Source of the DNA: Paenibacillus plantarum
Lineage (GTDB): Bacteria > Bacillota > Bacilli > Paenibacillales > NBRC-103111
DNA length: 64,000 nt
Direction: 5' to 3'
NCBI RefSeq assembly: GCF_013141695.1
Contig: NZ_WHNY01000063.1
Location: 1 to 64,000, forward strand
The notes beneath the pieces were generated by a model, which worked only from the letters and a program-made list of their open reading frames with translations, made no database searches and had not been told where the DNA came from. Positions 36,169 through 44,229 of this stretch are shown here, piece after piece. Positions within the stretch are counted from its first letter, which is position 1, and each line of letters begins with the position of its first letter. Made by a program: the position numbers and the translations under genes.

Positions 36169-37275
36169 TTAGTTGATTTCACGTTCATATAAATTAGCGC
36201 TCCAACCCCGGCCATCATATCTACCCCGATGAATGAAATCATGGCTGCGATAATAGTCATTCAGTGTTGGGTTATCGGCCATGCAGTCTAATCGCAGCCA
36301 GCCTTTACCTTTGGTCTTTATATAATCTGCTGCCCAAGCTAGAAACTTGTTACCGAAACCCTCTCCTTTATATTTTCGTGAGACGACTAAACGGTGTACA
36401 TATCCAGCATCATCATGGAACAAATCTCCCCAAATCTCTTCGTACTGCCATTGGATGGAAAAACAACCAATTAACGCACCGTTCTGACACGCGACAAATA
36501 CTTCTTGATCATTTATAAAAGATGTTAAATAGGCATTGTTAAAAGAATCCTCTCTCCACTGTGTGAAACCCTTCGACAATTGTATCCATTGGGCTGCTTC
36601 TATAAATAGTTTCTGAATGTCATCTACATCTTCTATTTGTGCTTTCCTTATGATAAATAAATCCTGCTGCAGCGCTGCAGTTGGCTCATCTCTGTGCCAA
36701 TGATACTCAATCTTTGAAGCAGCAGCGAGGGCTCTCTCTTCACCAAATAGTCTAGCAACGACATAAAGCGCTGCATCGAATCCTGCGGTAACACCTGCGG
36801 ACATCACAATTTTACCGTTATTAACATACCTAACATCTTCGACAATCGTAGCACTAGATGGTACAATTTCGCGCAATAAATCAAATGCATTTCGATTGGT
36901 CGTCACTCGTAATCCATCAAGTAAGTTTGCCTTCGCTAACAAGAGCGCACCTGTGCAAACGGATAAAACGATTTCCGCACTAGCAGCAGTTTGGCTAATC
37001 CATGATGTAAGCGTTGCGTTGTTCATTTCAGTTCGCGATCCTAGACCTCCGGGTACAATCAAAATGTCTGGCAGTGGGCAATTGTCTAAGCTGTATTTGG
37101 GATGGATCATGAGACCACTGACTGTTGTCACAGGTTTTTGCCCTTCGCCCACCGTGTAGACCTTGAAATCCTTGCCCCAATTACTCGATACCCCAAACAC
37201 ATCGTACGGACCAGCAATATCCAATAGATCTACCTTTTCATAAATGAGGACTGCCACATTTCTAGCTCGTTCCAT
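36169..37275 (-). CDS. DJ-1/PfpI domain fused to a GNAT acetyltransferase
   Basis: About 368 residues with two enzymes in one chain. Residues 1-210 are a DJ-1/PfpI (GATase1-like) domain: VAVLIYEKVDLLDIAGPYDVF, ILIVPGG and the nucleophile cysteine in VLSVCTGALLLAKA; this resembles isonitrile hydratase-type proteins. The C-terminal 150 residues are a GNAT domain (IRKAQIEDVDDIQKLFIEA, YVHRLVVSRKYKGEGFGNKF with the acetyl-CoA loop, LDCMADNPTLNDYY). I choose ATG 37275, after GAGGAGGAGAATGGA. The gene is preceded by a ZTP riboswitch, so expression should follow purine/folate (ZTP) status. Confidence 0.85.
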   Translation of the reverse strand: MERARNVAVLIYEKVDLLDIAGPYDVFGVSSNWGKDFKVYTVGEGQKPVTTVSGLMIHPKYSLDNCPLPDILIVPGGLGSRTEMNNATLTSWISQTAASAEIVLSVCTGALLLAKANLLDGLRVTTNRNAFDLLREIVPSSATIVEDVRYVNNGKIVMSAGVTAGFDAALYVVARLFGEERALAAASKIEYHWHRDEPTAALQQDLFIIRKAQIEDVDDIQKLFIEAAQWIQLSKGFTQWREDSFNNAYLTSFINDQEVFVACQNGALIGCFSIQWQYEEIWGDLFHDDAGYVHRLVVSRKYKGEGFGNKFLAWAADYIKTKGKGWLRLDCMADNPTLNDYYRSHDFIHRGRYDGRGWSANLYEREIN

Positions 37276-37295
37276 TCCATTCTCCTCCTCGAAAT

Positions 37296-37328
37296 AAAAA
37301 AAGCATTTGATCAATTGATCAAATACTT
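37296..37328 (-). terminator. Expression-platform terminator of the ZTP riboswitch
   Basis: ATTTGATCAATTGATCAAAT (within 37304-37323) is fully palindromic, extended by flanking pairs and followed on the minus strand by T7. It lies directly 3' of the aptamer and 20 bp before the coding start. Confidence 0.85.
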
Positions 37329-37402
37329 TGCCCAGGCGAACGGCTGTTATGGAATATGTGCTCCCCCGTAGTGATCTACGTTTCGCCAGTTACACATACC
37401 AA
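37328..37402 (-). promoter_or_regulatory. ZTP riboswitch (pfl motif)
   Basis: On the minus strand the leader carries ACTGGCGAAACG (about 37379-37390), a CGTAG/CTACG hairpin, GGGGGAGCACA, and then GCCGTTCGCCTGGGCA (37329-37344). These are the two conserved halves of the pfl/ZTP aptamer (ACUGGCGA...CCGGGGAGC...GCCG..CGCCUGGGC). TATGTG and CACATA form P1. A terminator follows at once, so ligand binding is expected to turn expression on, as in known ZTP riboswitches. Confidence 0.88.
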
Positions 37403-37413
37403 ATATTCCCTTA

Positions 37414-37443
37414 ATTATATTCGGACATCTCTGTGGAAATCAA
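37414..37443 (-). promoter_or_regulatory. Predicted promoter of the ZTP-riboswitch transcript
   Basis: Minus strand: -35 TTGATT (37438-37443) and perfect -10 TATAAT (37414-37419), 18 bp apart, placing the start point a few bases before the aptamer. Confidence 0.65.
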
Positions 37444-37474
37444 GAAGAACTTCTTCAACCATGACATATTTTGT

Positions 37475-38083
37475 TTAAATTAATTGTGTAATTAAATAAA
37501 CGGAAGTTACCCACATGATTATCGCTGAAACTTTATTGAGATACGTCATAAATGTGTTCGATTTATCTAATTTCCCAACCTGTCTCCCCACGACGGCAAG
37601 AGCCAAAAACCAAATCCATGACACAAGAATACAAGCAATCGCAAATGCCAGTTTTTCTTTTCCAACATAGTGGATAGAACTCGTCCCAATGACTCCGATC
37701 GTATCTAAAATGGCATGAGGATTTAAGAGTGAAACCGATGCTGCAAACGCGATCTGCTTCTTAGGCGATAAAGCTTTGTCATCGGATGACGTGTTGCCAG
37801 GTTTACTTTTCCAAGTAACAATCCCCATATAGAAGAGGAACAGTATGCCTAGTACGAAAAGCACGAACTTGATAGCAGGTATCGTGATAATAACGACGGA
37901 TATGCCTAAAATAGCCAAAGTAATTAGTGCAGTATCACAAAGTGCTGCTGTGAGAACGACCGGTAAAGCCCTAACTAAACGTGGTTGTGTCACACCTTGA
38001 TTAAAAACAAATACATTTTGAACACCTAACGGTAAAATCAGACCTGCTGATAAAAGAATTCCTTGGAAGATGGCAGTAAGCAT
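37475..38083 (-). CDS. LysE/ArgO-family amino acid exporter
   Basis: A 202-residue membrane protein with six hydrophobic segments. It opens GILLSAGLILPLGVQNVFVFNQG, the LysE/ArgO signature, and has VSLLNPHAILDTIGVIG in the middle. It should export a basic amino acid such as lysine or arginine. GGAGAAATACATC precedes the ATG. The downstream ZTP-controlled gene has its own promoter, so the two are probably separate units. Confidence 0.88.
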   Translation of the reverse strand: MLTAIFQGILLSAGLILPLGVQNVFVFNQGVTQPRLVRALPVVLTAALCDTALITLAILGISVVIITIPAIKFVLFVLGILFLFYMGIVTWKSKPGNTSSDDKALSPKKQIAFAASVSLLNPHAILDTIGVIGTSSIHYVGKEKLAFAIACILVSWIWFLALAVVGRQVGKLDKSNTFMTYLNKVSAIIMWVTSVYLITQLI

Positions 38084-38152
38084 GATGTATTTCTCCTATC
38101 TACAAATCGATGTATACAATAATTCAATGAAAAAAAGAAGTGCAATTCGCAA

Positions 38153-39052
38153 CTACCGCGTTACATGCTCGATAAGCACCTCATCAATCGCACGTCGAGA
38201 TATAGCGGCTAACCCAGGGTTCTTATCTATGTAGTAAGCATAAGCGATCAATCCAAAGGAAAGTGCCCAGCCACGTCCTCGCGACCATGTTGCTTCATCG
38301 ACCGTTAGCAAAGAGCGGAATTCCTCTCGGCATTCAGCCGTGAGAAATGTCCATGCAACCATGAGGTCGCAGGCAGGATCCCCCACACCCAATGTGCCGA
38401 AATCGATCACGGCGCTTAATCGTCCCTGTTCTATAAGAAGATTTCCCGGATGTAAATCACCATGGATCCAGACGCCTTGTCCTTGCCAAACGGGAGCTTG
38501 AAGTGCCGAGTCCCATGCAGCCTCTGCTACAGCAGGATCGATAATTCTGTTCAAGCTTGCGATAGCATCTCGAACTGCCCCATCTCGCATCGCTAGAGGC
38601 TCACCCCTGCCAGAATTGTGAGTACCTGGACCTGGACCATCTGTTGAATCGACAGTCTGCATAGCATTAACGAAATGCGCAAGAACTGTTGCTGCTTGGT
38701 TATAGCTGTCTACTTGTCCAACTGTCGCATTCTCGCCATCGAGCCAACGATACACAGACCAGTACCATGGGTAGTCTTCCGAGGGAACACCTTTTGCTAA
38801 TGGTACTGGAATGGATATCGGGATCATCGGGGCTAGCTTCGGCAGCCAACGTTGCTCTTTTTCCACTTGTCCAATGGCCCAATCTGCTCGAGGTAATCGA
38901 ACAGCCATATCATCTCCAAGTCGATAGATCGCATTGTCTGTGCCAGCAGAATCCACAGGCCAAAGACGGAGCTCTGCCCATTCTGGAAATTGTGAAGAGA
39001 TCAGTTGTTGCACGAGTTTTAAGTCAATTGCAATCTCTTTCGATTGGCTCAT
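38153..39052 (-). CDS. Aminoglycoside phosphotransferase (APH)-family protein
   Basis: About 299 residues with the APH kinase-like fold: an N-terminal ATP lobe (NAIYRLGDDMAVRLPR), catalytic loop IHGDLHPGNLLIEQG (Asp in HGDxxxxN) and the metal-binding IDFGTLGVGDPACDL. The family includes antibiotic kinases but also many metabolic kinases, and nothing here shows which substrate is used. The start is ATG 39052, after AAAGGACGTGTTCGA, rather than 15 codons upstream. A low-complexity repeat tract begins 50 bp before it. Confidence 0.85.
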   Translation of the reverse strand: MSQSKEIAIDLKLVQQLISSQFPEWAELRLWPVDSAGTDNAIYRLGDDMAVRLPRADWAIGQVEKEQRWLPKLAPMIPISIPVPLAKGVPSEDYPWYWSVYRWLDGENATVGQVDSYNQAATVLAHFVNAMQTVDSTDGPGPGTHNSGRGEPLAMRDGAVRDAIASLNRIIDPAVAEAAWDSALQAPVWQGQGVWIHGDLHPGNLLIEQGRLSAVIDFGTLGVGDPACDLMVAWTFLTAECREEFRSLLTVDEATWSRGRGWALSFGLIAYAYYIDKNPGLAAISRRAIDEVLIEHVTR

Positions 39053-39102
39053 TCGAACACGTCCTTTGGAGTAATTCAAGATCATCACATTAACCACAAT
39101 AG

Positions 39103-39303
39103 CACCAGCAGCACCAGCTCCATCAACCTAAGTCCCAGAACCAGCAGCCCGAGCTCCAGCACCAGCGACCCAAGCCAGCTCCAGCTGCCAAGCCCAGACC
39201 CAGCGACCCAAGCTAGCTCCAACTACCAAGTCCCAGACCCAGACCCAGCCCCAGCGACCTAAGCCAGCTCCAGCTGCCAAGCCCAGCACCAGCCCCAAAA
39301 CCA
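39103..39303. repeat. Low-complexity CCAG-rich imperfect tandem tract
   Basis: About 200 bp dominated by CCAGC, CCAAG and CCCAGA words. At least three related longer units are visible, each starting GCGACC(C/T)AAGC(C/T)AGCTCC, near 39166, 39203 and 39255. It has no start codon or ribosome site that supports coding. Confidence 0.8.
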
Positions 39304-39325
39304 GCCAAGGCGTTCTGCTTAAAGT

Positions 39326-39516
39326 AAATAGATGGAAAATATGCAGCTAATTGCATATTATTTTTCACTTTATTTGAAATAAATGTAAAATATACAGCTA
39401 TTTTCAATCGAAAACACCGAACTCAACTGAATCGAGAGAATTAGATGTAGTTTTTCCATCTAGTCTCTAAATTTCACCCAAAACAGACGAAATAGCTGGA
39501 GTTTTTCCAGTTAATC
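39326..39516. repeat. Four-module intergenic element, copy 1 (51-60-51 spacing)
   Basis: Four related modules: a (39326-39353) and b (39377-39406) read GATGGAAAAtaTGCAGCTA-like on the plus strand. Modules c (39438-39466) and d (39489-39516) read the same way on the minus strand (TTTTTCCATCTA, TTTTTCCAGTTA). Landmark distances are 51, 60 and 51 bp. A second copy with identical spacing is at 51161-51351. Module a can pair with d, and b with c. No coding signal was seen. Confidence 0.75.
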
Positions 39517-39558
39517 AATATTATCGCTCTGTCCACCTCGACAAAATTGCCCTTGCAA

Positions 39559-40467
39559 CTAACTATCCACGACGACCTTTGTCACAAATTTCTCACTACC
39601 GAAATCATATCCAGCAAACCAAATTTTCACCTGCTTACCAACCGTTATCTCGGAGAATTGTGCTGGGCCGCTTCCCTTTCGTAGTTGTGCAAATGGAAGT
39701 AGTTTATATTTCACACCATCAATTTCAATGATACGCTCCACGTTAACGCCTTCGCCAGTTGTAACTAATCCTGTAACCTTACCACTAGCATCACCGGCGC
39801 CATTGCCATGTGCGATGATCTCGAGGCGAAGTCCCATTGTTTGACCAGGGTAACTCGTCAACATCATACCTTCCGCCCACACTTTAACGGTATCTCCAAT
39901 CTGAACCTCATTCGATTGCAGCTTCTTACCTTCAAACTCAATTTGTGCATCGTCTGACATGGTATACCACGCAGCATCAGGCATTTTGTTATCTGGACCA
40001 ATGAATTTATCGGATGAAACGACCAAAAAACTACCCTTCTCATTAATTGCAGTAATTTTACCAGTCATTCCAGATTGCTCATTAATCGTATAGACGGAAA
40101 TATTCAGTGGAAACTCGGCACCGATTGCCTTATAAATGGATTGTTTAAGTTTTGCCTTCTCTGCATCCGAGAGTGTTATGGCATGTTCGCCTACGCGGCG
40201 CACTTCCAGAAATGCTTCTTTCTCATTGCTATAAGCGGATTGAGGCCTGACTTGATGTTTTTCGAAAACTGCCCCTAACGTAATTAGTTGATTTGCATAT
40301 TTTTGTAAATCTTCTTTAGATACAGATTTCATCTGTTTAGGCGCTTCTTGGAGCTGAGCAGCTCCTTCATATTGATCCAATCCCTTTCGATCACAGCACC
40401 CCGTAATCAGGACCACACTAAGAATCGTACATTGAACCATTGGAACCCAATTTCGCTTTGTCCACAT
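39559..40467 (-). CDS. Lipoprotein with DUF3221-like (YobA-type) domain
   Basis: About 302 residues. The lipoprotein signal ends SVVLITGC (lipidated cysteine near residue 24). The middle contains a DUF3221-like beta domain: GMTGKITAINEKGSFLVV, DAAWYTMSDDAQIEFEGKKL and VKVWAEGMMLTSYPGQTMGL. A second similar beta region with KVTGLVTTGEGVNVE follows. It is anchored outside the membrane; function unknown. I choose ATG 40467, with GGTGGA upstream, over a GTG 8 codons earlier. Confidence 0.75.
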   Translation of the reverse strand: MWTKRNWVPMVQCTILSVVLITGCCDRKGLDQYEGAAQLQEAPKQMKSVSKEDLQKYANQLITLGAVFEKHQVRPQSAYSNEKEAFLEVRRVGEHAITLSDAEKAKLKQSIYKAIGAEFPLNISVYTINEQSGMTGKITAINEKGSFLVVSSDKFIGPDNKMPDAAWYTMSDDAQIEFEGKKLQSNEVQIGDTVKVWAEGMMLTSYPGQTMGLRLEIIAHGNGAGDASGKVTGLVTTGEGVNVERIIEIDGVKYKLLPFAQLRKGSGPAQFSEITVGKQVKIWFAGYDFGSEKFVTKVVVDS

Positions 40468-40621
40468 GAAATACTTCCACCCTTCTCCCACGTGATATTA
40501 GCAATTCCTGTCGTATGTATTAGACGATCATTTCCTGATAAATGTTTCTATTTCAAACAATACTTTGGTAAAATGATCATGAATCGCCATCACATCGGTA
40601 TTATCGATAGGAGTGTTTTAA

Positions 40622-41050
40622 GTGGCATACGAAGCCAAAATGAAAGAAACGGATAGCAGTGTCCTTGAGTTTATCGAAAATGTGGAAAGTGCTAAAAAGC
40701 GTGAAGACGCTTATCAATTATTACATATTTTTACAGAAGTGACAGGTTATGAAGCCAAAATGTGGGGTCCAAGCATTATTGGTTTTGGCTCTTATCATTA
40801 CAAATATGCATCCGGTCACGAAGGAGATGCTCCTCTTGTAGGGTTCTCGCCGCGGAAAGCCAAAATCAGCTTGTATTTTGCAACAGGAGATACCGATCGC
40901 GATGAATTATTAATGAAGTTCGGCAAACACGAGGCTGCAAAAGCCTGTGTATACATCAATAAAGTAGCAGATATCAACGTTGATATCTTAAAAGCTCTAA
41001 TTAGCCAATCGGTTACATTTCTGCAGGAGCGTTACCCAAGTCATACCTAA
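40622..41050 (+). CDS. DUF1801 (YdhG-like) protein
   Basis: A 142-residue cytoplasmic protein with the DUF1801 pattern: VLEFIENVESAKKREDAYQLL, EAKMWGPSIIGFGSYHYKYASG and an aromatic core in PRKAKISLYFA. The family fold resembles YdhG/YdeI; its activity is not established. The start is GTG 40622, with AGGAG 8 bp before. It is a single-gene unit. Confidence 0.85.
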   Translation: MAYEAKMKETDSSVLEFIENVESAKKREDAYQLLHIFTEVTGYEAKMWGPSIIGFGSYHYKYASGHEGDAPLVGFSPRKAKISLYFATGDTDRDELLMKFGKHEAAKACVYINKVADINVDILKALISQSVTFLQERYPSHT

Positions 41051-41052
41051 AA

Positions 41053-41104
41053 TAAAAAAAAGGGGCCGTCTCCGTGTAGAATCATCTACGCGGGGATTGC
41101 CCCT
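41053..41104 (-). terminator. Terminator downstream of asd, beyond the tandem repeats
   Basis: AGGGGC/GCCCCT outer arms with an inner CCGTGTAGA/TCTACGCGG stem. The long T8 tract is on the minus strand, so it mainly stops transcripts coming from asd through the 62-bp repeats. It also follows the plus-strand DUF1801 gene. Confidence 0.7.
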
Positions 41105-41130
41105 ACTCGCATTGTGAAGGGAATAGCCAA

Positions 41131-41455
41131 GTTCAGGTGTAGCCTGCGGGGGCTTAGTGCAAGTTAAGGCCCAAAAAGGGCCTTAACACCTGTGCCCAGC
41201 CGCCTTTTCGGAGGCTTACGGCACTTTAAGGCCCAAAAAGGGCCTTAACACCTGTGCCCAGCCGCCTTTTCGGAGGCTTATGGCACTTTAAGGCCCAAAA
41301 AGGGCCTTAACACCTGTGCCTAGCCGCCTTTTCGGAGGCTTACGGCACTTTAAGGCCCAAAAAGGGCCTTAACTTCTGTGCCTAGCTACCTTTTCGGAGG
41401 CTTCAGGCACTCTAAGGACCAAAAAAGGGCCTTAACTTCTGTGCCCCTCGCCTAT
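41131..41455. repeat. Five tandem 62-bp units, each with two hairpins
   Basis: Units start at 41166, 41228, 41290, 41352 and 41414, exactly 62 bp apart, with few differences between neighbours. Each has AAGGCCCAAAAAGGGCCTT (7-bp perfect stem) and a second hairpin AGCC-g-CC / GG-a-GGCT around TTTTC. A degenerate partial unit lies at 41131-41165. The array ends next to the asd stop codon, so it is within the probable 3' UTR of asd. Confidence 0.9.
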
Positions 41456-41461
41456 CAAGCT

Positions 41462-42547
41462 TTATTTCGCTTGAATATAACCTTCGGCTTTAAGCAACTC
41501 AGCGATTAGAACCGCACCACCCGCTGCACCGCGCAACGTGTTATGCGACAATCCAACGAATTTATAATCAAACATGGAATCTTCGCGCAAACGTCCAACG
41601 GAAACGCCCATACCGCGCTCAATTTCGCGATCCAACTTCGTTTGTGGTCTATTTTCTTCTTCAAAGTAGGTGATGAACTGTTTCGGAGCACTCGGCAGAT
41701 TCAACTCTTGCGGACGTCCTTTGTAGTTCAACCAGCGAGAAAGAATTTCTTCTTTCGAAGGTTTATTCTCGAAAGAGGCAAACACCGTTGCCAAATGTCC
41801 GTCCGTTACGGGAACGCGGATACATTGCGTCGTAATTAGCGGAGAACTTGCTTTAACGATTTCATTGTTTACAATACTGCCCCAGATACGCAGCGGCTCT
41901 TGCTCACTTTTCTCTTCTTCCCCACCGATGTAAGGAATAACGTTATCCAACATCTCCGGCCAATCCGTGAAGTTTTTACCCGCGCCTGAGATCGCTTGAT
42001 ACGTCGAAGCAACCACATTCGTTGGTTTAAAATCCAACAATGCATGAAGCGCTGGAACATAGCTTTGAATGGAACAATTTGGTTTTACTGCGATAAAACC
42101 AGTCGATGTGCCAAGACGTTTTCTTTGCGCAGCAATGATTTCAATATGACCTGGGTTCACTTCTGGGATGACCATCGGAATATCAGGTGTCCAGCGGTGA
42201 GCTGAGTTATTCGAAATAACAGGCGTGCCTGTTTTGGCGTAAGCTTCCTCTAACGCTTTAATTTCATCCTTTTTCATATCGACGGCACAAAAAATAAAAT
42301 CAACCCCAGTGGCAACTTCCTCCACTTTCGATGCATCTTGCACGATAATTTGTTTCACATTTTCAGGGATGGGTGTAGCCAGTTTCCATCTGCTTTGAAC
42401 CGATTCTTCATACGTTTTACCAGCGGAGCTACTGCTTGCTGCAATCGCAGTTACTTCGAACCATGGATGCTGATCCAGTAATTCAACGAATCTCTGGCCA
42501 ACCATGCCAGTTCCTCCAACAATACCTACTTTTAATTTTCTCGACAT
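41462..42547 (-). CDS. asd: Aspartate-semialdehyde dehydrogenase
   Basis: About 361 residues. The NADP-binding start KVGIVGGTGMVGQRFVELL, the catalytic cysteine in VKPNCSIQSYVPAL and TDGHLATVFASFE identify the archaeal/fungal-type branch of Asd rather than the shorter classical form. It converts aspartyl phosphate to aspartate semialdehyde, the branch point to lysine, diaminopimelate, threonine and methionine. I choose ATG 42547 over a GTG 7 codons earlier that has no ribosome site. A T-box leader with a predicted lysine specifier lies upstream, so lysyl-tRNA charging probably controls it. Confidence 0.92.
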   Translation of the reverse strand: MSRKLKVGIVGGTGMVGQRFVELLDQHPWFEVTAIAASSSSAGKTYEESVQSRWKLATPIPENVKQIIVQDASKVEEVATGVDFIFCAVDMKKDEIKALEEAYAKTGTPVISNNSAHRWTPDIPMVIPEVNPGHIEIIAAQRKRLGTSTGFIAVKPNCSIQSYVPALHALLDFKPTNVVASTYQAISGAGKNFTDWPEMLDNVIPYIGGEEEKSEQEPLRIWGSIVNNEIVKASSPLITTQCIRVPVTDGHLATVFASFENKPSKEEILSRWLNYKGRPQELNLPSAPKQFITYFEEENRPQTKLDREIERGMGVSVGRLREDSMFDYKFVGLSHNTLRGAAGGAVLIAELLKAEGYIQAK

Positions 42548-42667
42548 GCTATATTCAAATCCTTTCACATTCGTATGATACTGATGATAAGCATCTTAAT
42601 AGTAAATTCAAACTGTTTATTTCGGTGTGCCTAATATTATAGCACGTGCGCAAAGTTTCTTACGCAA

Positions 42668-42962
42668 TAACAAAAAAATCCCACCCCCAAGACTATTGCC
42701 AGTCTTAGGGACGAGATTAATATCCTCGTGGTACCACCCAGTTTCACCAATATGTCGCCATATCAGCCTCTTCAAGTACGACAGGCCGAAGCCATGCGTA
42801 TACTTTAGCTCTATAACAGGAGCTCCTGTCACACCATCCCCCATGATTGGTTCCGATGTGCTGCTCTGAGGCTTTGTTCAATAAAGTTCTCTTTACTCCT
42901 TTTCAGCGGACGGAGCTCTCTGTGAAAGATTTCATTTATTTACTCATCTCTTCAACGCATTT
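42668..42962 (-). promoter_or_regulatory. T-box riboswitch, predicted lysine specifier (AAA)
   Basis: The T-box sequence GGGTGGTACCACG is at 42727-42739. Stem I shows AGTA on the 5' strand, AGAGAG and GCTGAAAAGGAG in the distal part, and GAAC-AAA-G on the 3' strand, where the specifier triplet follows GAA plus one base; this gives AAA, lysine. AATGAA/TTTATT pairs just above the loop. The terminator (AAGACT/AGTCTT extended by TCCC/GGGA, then T7) ends near 42668. TGGT matches a tRNA with discriminator A. Confidence 0.88.
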
Positions 42963-42974
42963 GTTATTGCGATA

Positions 42975-43003
42975 ATATTATCAAATTACGAGAGGTACGT
43001 AAA
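42975..43003 (-). promoter_or_regulatory. Predicted promoter of the T-box-asd transcript
   Basis: Minus strand: -35 TTTACG (42998-43003) and -10 TAATAT (42975-42980) with 17 bp between, about 10 bp before the first T-box stem. Confidence 0.5.
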
Positions 43004-43033
43004 CAAGAAATTTTGGAAACTACATTATTTTTC

Positions 43034-44113
43034 TTAACTAGCTCCATTGGGATTCCTGATCCATCTAGGCCCTACCCATGTTTCAATTAGAAAACGCTCA
43101 GCGAATTTGCTGCGGAAAAGCCCAATGACATGTACCTTTTGCGGCGAAAGTACCAACGATAAGGTACTGTCAGGGTGAGGCGAATCTTGAAGTGAAGTTG
43201 ACTGCTGTAGAAGCAAACTCGTATCTACTTGTTCAAAGTTGCCCACCTGTTGCAGCTCCAACTGTATCCATTGGGGTCCAAGCCAGGTTGCAACCTGAAA
43301 CCACTTCTTATCTGTCACATGGTCATAAGAGAGCCAATCCTCTTGAACGGCAACGATTCGAACGTCCTGCGGTGAGATCATCCCGTTCATCCCTTTAGAT
43401 GCATCCATGGAGCTGAACATAGGCGTATTCTCAAATAAAGTAACGACACTCGGAAATCCGGGTTGAGATGGTGGTGTTATTTTCGATGCCTCTTCCTCGT
43501 ATTTACTCATCACTCTTGCCATAATCGAAATGGCTTCTGCATTGGTCAGATTGTCTTTTGGCCGAAAATGGGTTGTCGTAGCGCTGTCTAACAAGCCGTC
43601 CTGATAGGCAGTTTGAACAAGACCTTGATGCATCTCCTTAACGTCTTTGAAATCCATGAAATCTTTACTCGCATCCAATTGCTTGTTATTCCCACTACCT
43701 TGTACGATGCTGAACGTCAGCAATTTAATTAATCCACCTACTGCCGTCTCGCGGTTCAAGTGTTGTGCATACATCGGAGCAAGATCATATACATAGCCTT
43801 TGATCAGATCATCTTCCTTGCCTTGTGGCAGCTGTACACCCATCTTAATCATCGTTGCCCAGTTTCCAATATCAATCGGCTCGTCATATCGCGCTGGGTT
43901 GAGAACGTAGAAATAGAACGAGTTCCACTCTTCCCTCGTGATCGGCCCTTTCATCGAGCTGCCGTCCTTATAAGGCACGATCATCTGTTTATAGTTCTTT
44001 AGTTCAGGTTCAACCCAATGAACCTCTGCAGCGTGCGAAACTAAAGGAACCATCAGTATCACGAGTGCCATCAGGATTGTTACTTTTTGAATATAAAGTC
44101 CTAACCTTGTCAT
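43034..44113 (-). CDS. Secreted S-layer-homology-like protein
   Basis: A 359-residue protein with a signal peptide (ILMALVILMVPLVSHA-AE). The middle contains an SLH-like stretch (DFKDVKEMHQGLVQTAYQDG then FRPKDNLTNAEAISIMARVM), which normally binds cell-wall polymers. The C-terminal half has two SH3-like or WG-rich repeats (KKWFQVATWLGPQWI and RFLIETWVGPRWI). It is probably located in the cell wall; function unknown. ATG after GGAGTGATGGGTA. Confidence 0.75.
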   Translation of the reverse strand: MTRLGLYIQKVTILMALVILMVPLVSHAAEVHWVEPELKNYKQMIVPYKDGSSMKGPITREEWNSFYFYVLNPARYDEPIDIGNWATMIKMGVQLPQGKEDDLIKGYVYDLAPMYAQHLNRETAVGGLIKLLTFSIVQGSGNNKQLDASKDFMDFKDVKEMHQGLVQTAYQDGLLDSATTTHFRPKDNLTNAEAISIMARVMSKYEEEASKITPPSQPGFPSVVTLFENTPMFSSMDASKGMNGMISPQDVRIVAVQEDWLSYDHVTDKKWFQVATWLGPQWIQLELQQVGNFEQVDTSLLLQQSTSLQDSPHPDSTLSLVLSPQKVHVIGLFRSKFAERFLIETWVGPRWIRNPNGAS

Positions 44114-44195
44114 TACCCATCACTCCAGACATTGTTTGCTAATCAATTAGACGGAGTAACCCACCAATAGTTTCCATTTCGTGCAATAAAATAAA

Positions 44196-44221
44196 GAAAA
44201 AAGACTGCCCAGAGGCAGCCC
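44196..44221 (-). terminator. Terminator of the uvrA-like/MFS operon
   Basis: CTGCC/GGCAG-centred hairpin (44203-44220) followed by T6 on the minus strand. Confidence 0.75.
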
Positions 44222-44229
44222 TTCAATTC

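Noticed and set aside
38153..39052. Assignment as a specific aminoglycoside-resistance enzyme
   Set aside because: Only the general APH kinase motifs are visible; the family includes many metabolic kinases, so no resistance gene name is justified.
39213..39407. Glycine/leucine-rich minus-strand open frame
   Set aside because: Its LGLGLGLG product comes from the CCAG-rich repeat tract, and it has no ribosome site.
39326..39516. MITE or insertion sequence
   Set aside because: No target-site duplication, no sharp terminal inverted repeats and no transposase. The four-module layout with fixed spacing is unlike a simple MITE.
41131..41455. CRISPR-like array
   Set aside because: The whole 62-bp unit repeats, without unique spacers, and no cas genes are near. 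It is an ordinary tandem repeat with hairpins.
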